Source: a virus | Reading direction: 5' to 3' (one strand) | DNA: 20,666 nt | IMG/VR virus record: IMGVR_UViG_3300042090_000868 | Coordinates: 1-20,666 of that record | Shown: piece by piece, positions 6,876-14,327 of the stretch | How positions within the stretch are numbered: the first letter of the stretch is position 1 | How the letters are laid out: every line of letters starts with the position of its first letter | Position numbers and translations under genes: made by a program | The notes under the pieces: generated by a model | What the model saw: only the letters and a program-made list of their open reading frames with translations | What the model was told of the DNA's origin: nothing | Databases searched by the model: none

Positions 6876-7489
6876 TGACCGGCATTCTCAACGTATTGTT
6901 GAGCGCCGGGGGGTTCACTCCTGTTGCTCACCTGAAAAACACCGCAGGGGCATTCACAGAAACCATCCCTAACGGCGCAAGTAACGTTGTGATCGAAGCG
7001 TGGGGCGGCTGCGGCTCAGGGGGCGGCGGCGGCACTACTACCGGGGGAGGCGGTGGGGGAAGCGGGGCTTATAGCCGCTCGGCTTACTCCGTAATAGGGC
7101 ATACGGGACAAACAATCGGGGGCACTGTCGGTTCAGGAGGTGCGGCAGCCACCGGAATTGGAGGAAATAATGGCACCGCGACTACTGTCTCCTCCGGTAC
7201 GTTCACGATTACGACGATGAGTTGCCCGTTCGGGCAGGCGGGTGCAGCAGGTCCCGCTACCGGCACCGGGGTTGGGGGAAATGGAGGAGCCGCAAGCACA
7301 GGTGGCAACGTTACTAACCTCGCTGGAAATGGGGGGAGTAACGGCACCACAAGTGCGGGTGCGGCTGGTGGTGCGGGTATCGCGGGGGTTAACGGGGTCA
7401 ATGGAACCAGTGGCGGCGCTGGCGGATCTTCCCCTGGGGGCACTAGCGTTGCGGGCGGTGTTGGACAAGTTTTATTCAAGTACACCTGA
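6875..7489 (+). CDS. glycine-rich adhesin-like tail protein
   Basis: A 204-aa protein whose ATG at 6875 shares one base with the fibre stop (TGATG), so translation is probably coupled. After a short N-terminus it has a conserved entry strand (AGAFTETIPNGASNVVIEAWGG), as in Gly_rich_2-type phage domains. About 150 residues of Gly runs follow (GGCGSGGGGG, GGGGGGSGAYS, and several GGNGG, GGAG and GGSS blocks), closing with VGQVLFKYT. Poly-glycine sandwich domains of this kind form receptor-binding tips in some T4-like adhesins. Its place right after the fibre suggests a fibre tip or accessory adhesin. The low complexity makes exact homology uncertain. Confidence 0.65.
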   Translation: MTGILNVLLSAGGFTPVAHLKNTAGAFTETIPNGASNVVIEAWGGCGSGGGGGTTTGGGGGGSGAYSRSAYSVIGHTGQTIGGTVGSGGAAATGIGGNNGTATTVSSGTFTITTMSCPFGQAGAAGPATGTGVGGNGGAASTGGNVTNLAGNGGSNGTTSAGAAGGAGIAGVNGVNGTSGGAGGSSPGGTSVAGGVGQVLFKYT

Positions 7490-7492
7490 ACT

Positions 7493-8041
7493 ATGCCAAG
7501 ACCCTTTCCCATAGTGACCCCCATAGATCAAGGCCCTACGTTTGAGAGCCTGGATCAAGCTGCACACGAGGTTTCCAAAGACTTCGGCAAGCAGCCCGAC
7601 ATCGAGCAGTCGGCTGCGCTGTTCAAGCGCGCAGATGGTCGTTACCAGTACTCACCTGCGGTGACCAACTCAGATCACGATAACTTCGGGATGCGGGTGC
7701 AAATGCCGCAGGGCACTTCGTTGGCGGGTATCGTGCACAGCCACCCCGGCAGCGATGCTTTAGGCCAGTACTTCTCGCCGAATGATCTGAGCGTGGCGAA
7801 TCAGCTCAAAGTGCCGAGTTATATCCGTTTCTTGAAAGATGACTCGATACGTAAGTACACCCCGGGACAGACCTCGACAGCGTACTTGCCCGGGCTAGGG
7901 AGTCACGTATCGCGGGGGGACGCACTCAACTTGCCCGCTACGGATTCGACCCTGGGACCTAAGCTAGCTGACCTCAATGCACGCGCGCAGAACCTGACCG
8001 CTTCAGTCGCTTCCCTGCCTCAGGCACAGCAGACGCCGTAA
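7493..8041 (+). CDS. DUF4329 / JAMM-type metallopeptidase-like protein
   Basis: A 182-aa protein with a complete JAMM-style zinc signature: H82-S-H84-P, nine residues, S95-P-N-D98, with Glu38 upstream as the possible catalytic acid. The surrounding pattern (FESLDQAAHEVSKDF, GRYQYSP, AGIVHSHPG, FSPNDLSVANQLKVPSYI) matches the DUF4329 group. Proteins of this fold are zinc peptidases or isopeptidases; lambda tail protein K carries a related domain. The remaining 50 residues are Ala/Leu-rich. It sits between the adhesin-like gene and the nozzle gene in the tail module. No clear ribosome binding site is seen at ATG 7493, so it may depend on translation from upstream. Substrate unknown. Confidence 0.7.
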   Translation: MPRPFPIVTPIDQGPTFESLDQAAHEVSKDFGKQPDIEQSAALFKRADGRYQYSPAVTNSDHDNFGMRVQMPQGTSLAGIVHSHPGSDALGQYFSPNDLSVANQLKVPSYIRFLKDDSIRKYTPGQTSTAYLPGLGSHVSRGDALNLPATDSTLGPKLADLNARAQNLTASVASLPQAQQTP

Positions 8042-8042
8042 T

Positions 8043-9608
8043 ATGCCCACGACGCAACCTTTTCCTATCATGTCAAAGCCCGGGATAAAACGGGATGGCA
8101 CGCTGTTCGAAGGCCCTGAATACAAGGACGGGTTGTGGGTGCGGTTCAACCGTCGCGGGTTGCCCCGTAAGATGGCCGGCTACAAGTCGATTACTTCGCA
8201 GTTGCCTGAAGTCGTGCGCGGTATGGATGCGTACTTTTCCGGGGGTATCAACTATATACACCTAGGCTCACAGAGCTTTGTGACTCAAGTCCAGTCGGAT
8301 CAGTTTGGTAACCCCGGGTTTCAGGGAGACCGCACGCCAACCTCAGGGTTTACGCCCAACGCTAACGATCTGTGGATGTTCGATCAATTCGTGGATACGA
8401 CTGTAGGGCAAACGACCATTGTTGCTACCCCAGGGCAGAACCTGAATGACATTACGAGCACCGTAGAGACGCCTATTTTTTACGGCCCCGCCAATGCGAC
8501 AACCCCGCTGGTGCAGACCGGTATGCCCAACGTGGCGGGCGGCATCGTTGCCATCGCGCCGTACCTGATCGGCTACAGCATCAATGGTCGCATAGACATC
8601 TCGCAAATCAACAACATCAGCGCGGGAATAACATTCAATTCTGCGTTCGTGTCCGATCAGAAAGTCGTCAAAGGGTTGCCGTTACGCAACGGCTCGGGCG
8701 GTCCCGCAGCTATTTTCTGGACGCTGGCGGATCTGGTCGTAGCGACGTATAACCCGTATTTGCTGGCGGGTATCCCATTCAACTTCAATACCATAACTTC
8801 TGAGTTATCGGTGCTGTCGTCTCAAGGTATCGTCGAGTTTGACGGGATCTACTACTGGCCTGAAGTAGACCACTTCTCGATGTTCAACGGCGTTGTGCAC
8901 GAACTGCCGAACACCGCGAACCTCGAATGGTTCTATGAGAATCTGAACTTTACCCAGCGTCAAAAAGTGTTTGCCGTCAAAGTGCAGGCATGGGGAGAAA
9001 TCTGGTGGTGCGCCCCGCTGTTTGGCGCTACAGAATGCAACTGGGCTATTATATTCAACGTTAATTTGAACACGTGGTATGACACCCCGCTACCGGATGC
9101 AATCAGTGGAACGGGAGGCGGTAGCCGTTCCGCGGGGGTTTCCCCACGCGTCTTCAATAAGCCTTACTTTACGGATCTTGTGCAAACTTCCACGGGTTAT
9201 TCGCTGTGGCAACATGAGACCGGCACTGACAAAGTGATGGGAGGCGCGACTTACCCGATACGCTCCTACTTCAAGACTGCGGAAATTTCCCCTATTACGC
9301 AAAATCCCCCAAAGGATAAAGCTTTCCGGGTGTCATTGATCGAGCCTGATTTCACCCCGATAGGTCAGAACGCTACCGATTTGTTGGTTTCTGTGTTCTC
9401 GCGGGCCAACGCGCGGGAGTCGCAGGACCAGTCTGCGTTGGTGACCATTCCAGCGACGATTACGACGCCTGATCAGGAGCTCGTGCTGTTGAAGCAGAAT
9501 GCCCGACTCCTGGCGTTCCAATTCGAATCCAACACAGTTGGGGGGGATTACACCATGGGCAACGTCATGGCGCATATTGAAGAGACTGATGGGAGGTACA
9601 CCAAGTGA
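8043..9608 (+). CDS. tail nozzle / stabilisation-like protein
   Basis: A 521-aa beta-rich protein that opens with MPTTQPFPIMSKPGIKRDGT and YKDGLWVRFNRRGLPRKMAGY. That entry is typical of podophage tail proteins that form a beta-propeller nozzle (T7 gp12-like, or P22 gp10-like). Repeated blade-like segments follow (SGGINYIHLGSQSF, PNANDLWMFDQF, DGIYYWPEVDHFSMF). The length is within the range of such proteins. It lies directly after the fibre group and before the ejection genes, as expected for the tail tube end. ATG 8043 is one base after the previous stop; no strong ribosome binding site is visible. The end overlaps the next start as GTGA. Confidence 0.6.
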   Translation: MPTTQPFPIMSKPGIKRDGTLFEGPEYKDGLWVRFNRRGLPRKMAGYKSITSQLPEVVRGMDAYFSGGINYIHLGSQSFVTQVQSDQFGNPGFQGDRTPTSGFTPNANDLWMFDQFVDTTVGQTTIVATPGQNLNDITSTVETPIFYGPANATTPLVQTGMPNVAGGIVAIAPYLIGYSINGRIDISQINNISAGITFNSAFVSDQKVVKGLPLRNGSGGPAAIFWTLADLVVATYNPYLLAGIPFNFNTITSELSVLSSQGIVEFDGIYYWPEVDHFSMFNGVVHELPNTANLEWFYENLNFTQRQKVFAVKVQAWGEIWWCAPLFGATECNWAIIFNVNLNTWYDTPLPDAISGTGGGSRSAGVSPRVFNKPYFTDLVQTSTGYSLWQHETGTDKVMGGATYPIRSYFKTAEISPITQNPPKDKAFRVSLIEPDFTPIGQNATDLLVSVFSRANARESQDQSALVTIPATITTPDQELVLLKQNARLLAFQFESNTVGGDYTMGNVMAHIEETDGRYTK

Positions 9609-9829
9609 TTGACCCCCGTTACCTCACCGCGCAGCAGTGGACCGATGCGGTGAACCTCACGCTCGCCACTGCCGCACCGCTTCCCCGAATGCGGGGAAAC
9701 GATTGGCAGTCGTGGGCGTTAGGCGTGCTCGCAGTACCCTCGATTGCAGGGTTGTATCCCCCCGACCCTCGCGGGTTTACCGACTGGCGAAACTGGGCTG
9801 AGCGCTTCGTGCAGTGTGTGCCGCTATGA
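9605..9829 (+). CDS. small Trp-rich virion-associated protein
   Basis: A 74-aa protein starting at GTG 9605, overlapping the nozzle stop (GTGA 9605-9608) and ending in an ATGA overlap with the next gene. It contains LTAQQWTDAVNLTLA, NDWQSWALGVLA and DWRNWAERFVQC. Small proteins with this WxxW pattern sit between nozzle and ejection genes in several podophages. The double coupling suggests stoichiometric expression with its neighbours. Function unknown. Confidence 0.55.
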   Translation: MIDPRYLTAQQWTDAVNLTLATAAPLPRMRGNDWQSWALGVLAVPSIAGLYPPDPRGFTDWRNWAERFVQCVPL

Positions 9830-11814
9830 GCAGCAGCGGCACTCCGACAGGCTCCGCCAACCCCCTGGCTGCGTACGGGATCTACCAGGGAGCCACCTCA
9901 GGCAACCCCGTAGGGCAGACGCAGGCGGGTCTGGGCGCGGCCAAGATGTACGGCAACCTCACGGGCAACGCCAACTTGAATACGGGTGCTACGGGCGCGT
10001 TAGACGCCCTGGGCATCTACCAGGGCATCAACCAAGGGGGTTGGCAGGGGGACACCCGGGCAGCTGCTTCAGGAGCACAGCTCGCGGGGGTGGCTACGGG
10101 AGATTCTGCGCTGTCTTCCGTGGGCGGGGGCCTCTTGATCCCGCTGGACCTGTACAACGAGGTCAACAGCTACCAATCCGGCAATACTGCATCCGATGCG
10201 ATGTCGGGAGCTGAGACGGGCGCTGCAGTAGGCTCAGTTGTCCCCGTTATCGGTACTGCGGTCGGGGCACTGGCCGGGGGTGCGTTGGGCGCATTGGCCT
10301 CCGCATTCGGTCCGGGGGAAAAGGACCCTGAGACGTACGCATCTCAGAATGTGATCAATGCGACCTCTTCGAACCAGAATAACCCTGAGGTAGCCGCATC
10401 CGCGCAGAATCCGTACTTGGACCTCGCCGGCCTGATGGACGAGCGCTCATCTACGCTACCCGAATACCAGCAGTATGGTCGGATGGGTGAGCAGCAGTTC
10501 ACCGATGCCCTGGTGGGTAAGATCAACTCCGCTGCAACCTCTGACCCGTCGCTGGCCAGCAATCCAAGTGCGATGTACAGTCAAGTCGTGGCCCCCTGGG
10601 TAAGTTCCATGGGGTCTGGTTACAACAACGTGGGATCAGCCTACACCGCGACAAATGAGGGGTTGGTTGATGACATGGTCAATCAGTACATGTCAGGAGA
10701 CGCGGCTCAGGATTGGCAGTCTGTAGGGGGTCAATCCCCCTTCGCGAATATTTACAACAACAGTCCCTTTGAGTCGCAGTATCAGGACGTGCAGGCGCAG
10801 GATCAGGCGTTGCAACAGGCTCAAAGCGAGAAACAAGCTTTAACCGCCAACAGCGGCCAGAAGGCCGGCATGGCGAAGGTAGCTAGAGGCGGACACATGA
10901 CAAAGAAGACTTCGAAACACTCGTCTGTACTGGACAAAATTCGTCCTAGCTTCAAAGACGTGCCGCGTCATTACGACGATGGTGGATATGTCGACTACGT
11001 TAACCCTACTCCGATTACCTACGATTTCAATCTGGACACCCCCTCGAATGATGATTTGTCTGCGCTGAGTTCTCAGTCGGGGGTAGACAGTATAAATAAT
11101 CCCTACGCTGACAACAGTCAGAGTAGCAGCAGCTCCAGCGGGTTGGGGGGCGTATTGAGTTCGCTGGGGCTGGGCTCTGTAGGGTCTGCAATCAAGAACT
11201 ATGGCGCCCTGGCGCCGATCATTGCAGCGGCGTTAGGGGGTAATAAGAGCGCTTCCGCACCTGCTACTCCTGCGGGATTTACGAGCGGTACGAGTGCGAC
11301 TCTTCCCTCAGTAAGCTACAACCGCGCTTATACTCCCCCGAACGTCTCCAACTGGTACACGTATGGTGAGGGGCCAGAGCAAAGCTTCTTCAGCAATAAC
11401 CAGATTCCATCGGTTGCGGGAGTCACGCCTACTAATACGGGAAGTGCGGGGGCGGCTCCGCAAACCGCACCCCTTACCGCTAATACTCAGCCAGTGTCGA
11501 CAGTCATCAACCCGCGCATCATGGCCAGCGGTGGGGGCGTGTTTGATTCAACCCAAGGAGACAGTTATGTACCTGATCCGGGGCACGGTGATGGTACGTC
11601 CGATGATATTGACGCCAAGCTATCGGGTGGCGAGTACGTCATGGACGGCGGGACGGTTAGTATGTTGGGAAATGGCTCCAATGAAGCCGGTGCACGAGCT
11701 TTGGACGCCTTGCGCCAACGCGTTCGCAAGCACGCAGGCAAGCAGCTAGTCAAGGGCAAGCAGTTCATGAAGGCTCGTCCCCCGGAAGCCTACCTTAAGG
11801 GAGGCAAACCGTGA
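9826..11814 (+). CDS. putative ejection (internal virion) protein with glycine-zipper segment
   Basis: A 662-aa protein starting at ATG 9826 (ATGA overlap). It is rich in Gly, Ala, Ser and Gln. Residues 128-162 form a glycine-zipper hydrophobic stretch (GAAVGSVVPVIGTAVGALAGG and on to FG), able to insert in a membrane. A second hydrophobic part lies at about 434-475. The C-terminal segment 579-619 (PDPGHGDGTSDDIDAKLSGG, then EYVMDGGTVSMLGNGS) followed by a basic helix is a recurring ending of podophage internal virion proteins. It carries the GG motifs ARGGHM (353-358), DDGGYV (384-389) and ASGGGV (567-572). Such proteins leave the capsid to build the DNA channel. No transglycosylase motif is seen. 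Confidence 0.62.
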   Translation: MSSSGTPTGSANPLAAYGIYQGATSGNPVGQTQAGLGAAKMYGNLTGNANLNTGATGALDALGIYQGINQGGWQGDTRAAASGAQLAGVATGDSALSSVGGGLLIPLDLYNEVNSYQSGNTASDAMSGAETGAAVGSVVPVIGTAVGALAGGALGALASAFGPGEKDPETYASQNVINATSSNQNNPEVAASAQNPYLDLAGLMDERSSTLPEYQQYGRMGEQQFTDALVGKINSAATSDPSLASNPSAMYSQVVAPWVSSMGSGYNNVGSAYTATNEGLVDDMVNQYMSGDAAQDWQSVGGQSPFANIYNNSPFESQYQDVQAQDQALQQAQSEKQALTANSGQKAGMAKVARGGHMTKKTSKHSSVLDKIRPSFKDVPRHYDDGGYVDYVNPTPITYDFNLDTPSNDDLSALSSQSGVDSINNPYADNSQSSSSSSGLGGVLSSLGLGSVGSAIKNYGALAPIIAAALGGNKSASAPATPAGFTSGTSATLPSVSYNRAYTPPNVSNWYTYGEGPEQSFFSNNQIPSVAGVTPTNTGSAGAAPQTAPLTANTQPVSTVINPRIMASGGGVFDSTQGDSYVPDPGHGDGTSDDIDAKLSGGEYVMDGGTVSMLGNGSNEAGARALDALRQRVRKHAGKQLVKGKQFMKARPPEAYLKGGKP

Positions 11815-12926
11815 GCAGTACCTCAGGTAGCCCGCTGAGCTTTTTATATCAAGGCTCCACTCCGACGCAGGGCACCAATTACTCGCAGAGCACGAGTAAC
11901 GTACCGACGTGGTTGCAGGACTACTCGCAAGGCATCTTGGCTCAGTCCGCAGCCCTCGCATCCCAGCCGTATCAGACCTACAGCGGCCCGCAAGTGGCGG
12001 GATTCACCCAGGACCAAACCAACGCGCAAGGTGCCGTCGCGGGGCTGCAAGGGCAATACCAGCCTACTATCAACAGTGCTGAGGGGTTGGCGTCCTCTTC
12101 GGCTAATCCTTCCGCGATCAACAGTGCTCTGGGGACTTTGCCGCAGGCGCAGAGCATGGTCCAGGGCGCGCTGGCTCCCACGGCTGCGCAGATGAATCCT
12201 TACGCGCAGAACGTGATCGGAGCGGCGGAGACGCAGGCCAGTCAGTTTTTCCAGAATCAGCTGCAGCCTTCGATTCAGCAGCAGTACGCCGCAGCGGGTC
12301 AATCAGGCTCGTCTGCGGATCTGCGTGCACAGACGCAAGGCGCCAATCAGCTTGCCGAAAGTATCCAGTCTACGGGCGATGCCGCACTCGGTTCTGCTTA
12401 CACAGCTGCGCAGAATGCGGGCTTGCAAGGCGCAAGCGAAGAAGGTGCACTCGCGCAAATCGGTGGCGGGTTGGGATACGAGCAGGGCACTCTGGGGTTA
12501 CAAGGTGCGAGCACGCTGGGCAGCCTTGCGACTACCGGTCAGAATCTGGGCTTGCAGGGTGCGGGTGCACTCGATACGGTTGGGGGAGAAGAACAAAACC
12601 TCAACCAGGAAAACCTCAACACGGCACAACAGAATTTCCTGAACCAGGAGCAGTACCCCTATCAACAGGAGTCGTGGCTCTCCCAGATGATGAGCGGCAC
12701 CGCTACCCCCACAACCGTGCCGGGAAATACTCAAGGCTCGCAGACCTCGTACGCTCCTTCCACGGGAGCATCCCCGTTGAGTCAGGCAATCGGGCTCTAC
12801 TCTGGACTGAACTCCGGCGCGGTAGGTACGGCGTTAGGGGGCTCAGCCCGCGGCGGCTCCATCCGTCGCAAGGCGCAGCGTCAGCGCAGCCCCCTGGAGC
12901 AGGTTGCTAAGCACAGGAGTGCATAG
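11811..12926 (+). CDS. putative ejection protein, Gln/Ala-rich with GLQGA repeats
   Basis: A 371-aa protein starting at GTG 11811 (GTGA overlap with the previous gene). It has the layout of a widespread podophage virion family: TWLQDYSQGILAQSAALASQ with QTYSGPQVAGFTQDQ near the N-terminus, then MNPYAQNVIGAAETQASQFF, a long helical region with AAAGQSGSSADL, and a low-complexity C-terminus. Three spaced repeats (AGLQGA at 203-208, LGLQGA at 228-233 and 246-251) lie in a predicted helical stretch. The C-terminus is basic and contains ARGGSI (346-351) followed by RRK. The likely role is DNA ejection or tail channel formation. It is assigned by pattern and position. Confidence 0.6.
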   Translation: MSSTSGSPLSFLYQGSTPTQGTNYSQSTSNVPTWLQDYSQGILAQSAALASQPYQTYSGPQVAGFTQDQTNAQGAVAGLQGQYQPTINSAEGLASSSANPSAINSALGTLPQAQSMVQGALAPTAAQMNPYAQNVIGAAETQASQFFQNQLQPSIQQQYAAAGQSGSSADLRAQTQGANQLAESIQSTGDAALGSAYTAAQNAGLQGASEEGALAQIGGGLGYEQGTLGLQGASTLGSLATTGQNLGLQGAGALDTVGGEEQNLNQENLNTAQQNFLNQEQYPYQQESWLSQMMSGTATPTTVPGNTQGSQTSYAPSTGASPLSQAIGLYSGLNSGAVGTALGGSARGGSIRRKAQRQRSPLEQVAKHRSA

Positions 12927-12928
12927 GG

Positions 12929-14326
12929 ATGGCCGCGGACGATGACAGCCCAGATGCGGGAGCCGACGACACTCAACCTGCGGGTGCGCTAGACGCATTG
13001 CAGGCTCCTCCGGTTACCCCAGCAGGGCGAGCCTGGGGCGAGGACTACCTCAAAGCGCACCCGGAGGGAGTCGACACTAGGGGTGAGGCGTCGATATTCC
13101 AGGATTACGAAGCGAGTGCAGAAAATGCCCGTCAGACCCTGCGACAGGCCCGGGAGCACTTAGCCGCTCAGCGGATGGACCCGAGTGTGCTGGGTTTCCG
13201 AGTGGCTCAGGCCATGTTGGCCCCGTCGCGTTATGGTGGCGGAATGTCCAATCAGTTGAGTAACGCGGCGGGTGCGGTGGCTGATTGGCGCCAGCAGAAC
13301 AATCAGTTCCAACAGCAGCAGAGCACGCAGGATGACGCCCTTGCAGAGCAATTGTCAGGAGTGGATCAGCAATCGCTGAAAGCCAAACTTGCCCTGCAGG
13401 AGTTGCGCGAGCGCAATCAGGCTTCTATGCTCGATGTCGCCATGAAAGCAACTGCGCAGCCTCCCAAAGAGCCCGCGTCACAGTTGAAACTGCAGATGAT
13501 TGACACATCAGAAGGCAAGCAGCCGGTCATATTTGACCCCGTGAGTGGCGCGGTGAAACCCTACGGTAATCCGGCTACCCCCACAACAGCTAGCCTGGAT
13601 GATCCAACGATGGATTACCTGTACCAGTACTGGAACAACAGCCACGCGTTGCCCTCCGGGTACTCCCGCAACCCTGCGTTAGTCAATGTGATCATGGGCA
13701 AGATTGCGGACCGCGCAGCGACTGAGGGTAAGACAGACGCGCAAATCCTGGCGAACTCACAGCTGCTCAAGAGCCAGCAGAAGGCGGAGAATGACTTCAC
13801 CCCGGGCGGCAAGCTCGGCACCGCGTTGTTGAGTACCAACCGTGTCGTGGGTCACCTGGGTGACTATATGGATATTTTCAACGGGCTGAGTAACGGGGAT
13901 AGCCAGCTCGTAAACGCCGCCAAAAATAAAGTCAAGACGTGGTTTGGAAGTGAAGCGCCAACCGATATCAAGGCAGTAGCGCCTATCCTGGGGGACGAAC
14001 TGACGAAGTCTATTGTCCCCGGGGGTGGCGGCGTGACGGAGCGCCAGGAATTCACCCACAATTTCTCAACCGCCACGTCACCTGAGCAAGCTGCGGGTGC
14101 GATTCGCGCATATATGAACTTCTTGAAGACTCAGGTCGATGGGACCAAGAATGCTTACGAGCAGTTGCCTTCCCATCCGACTGATTTTGAGACTCGGTTC
14201 CTCACTCCTCGCACCCGTGACGCTTTAGGCTACGCACACCCCTCGGACGCACTGACGGTTGAGCAGCGGCAAGCCTTGATCGATATGATCCGACAGAAGA
14301 CAGCCCCTCAGCCCGGGACGCAATGA
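12929..14326 (+). CDS. putative ejection protein with conserved helical C-terminal domain
   Basis: A 465-aa protein starting at ATG 12929 with AGGAG about ten bases upstream. The N-terminal 50 residues are acidic and disordered. Helical, Gln-rich segments follow (ARQTLRQAREHLAAQ, then QQNNQFQQQQSTQDD). Residues of about 285-415 form a recognisable domain: FTPGGKLGTALLSTNRVVGH, LGDYMDIFNGLSNGD, APILGDELTKSI, GGGGVTERQEF and AAGAIRAYMNFLKTQ. This module recurs in DNA-ejection proteins of many podophages. No membrane segment is visible. It sits in the middle of the ejection block, and the neighbouring genes are within three bases. Confidence 0.65.
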   Translation: MAADDDSPDAGADDTQPAGALDALQAPPVTPAGRAWGEDYLKAHPEGVDTRGEASIFQDYEASAENARQTLRQAREHLAAQRMDPSVLGFRVAQAMLAPSRYGGGMSNQLSNAAGAVADWRQQNNQFQQQQSTQDDALAEQLSGVDQQSLKAKLALQELRERNQASMLDVAMKATAQPPKEPASQLKLQMIDTSEGKQPVIFDPVSGAVKPYGNPATPTTASLDDPTMDYLYQYWNNSHALPSGYSRNPALVNVIMGKIADRAATEGKTDAQILANSQLLKSQQKAENDFTPGGKLGTALLSTNRVVGHLGDYMDIFNGLSNGDSQLVNAAKNKVKTWFGSEAPTDIKAVAPILGDELTKSIVPGGGGVTERQEFTHNFSTATSPEQAAGAIRAYMNFLKTQVDGTKNAYEQLPSHPTDFETRFLTPRTRDALGYAHPSDALTVEQRQALIDMIRQKTAPQPGTQ

Positions 14327-14327
14327 T

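Noticed and set aside
7084-7524. Antisense Pro-rich frame opposite the glycine-rich gene
   Set aside because: Gly codons read as Pro/Ala codons on the opposite strand, which explains both its length and its composition.
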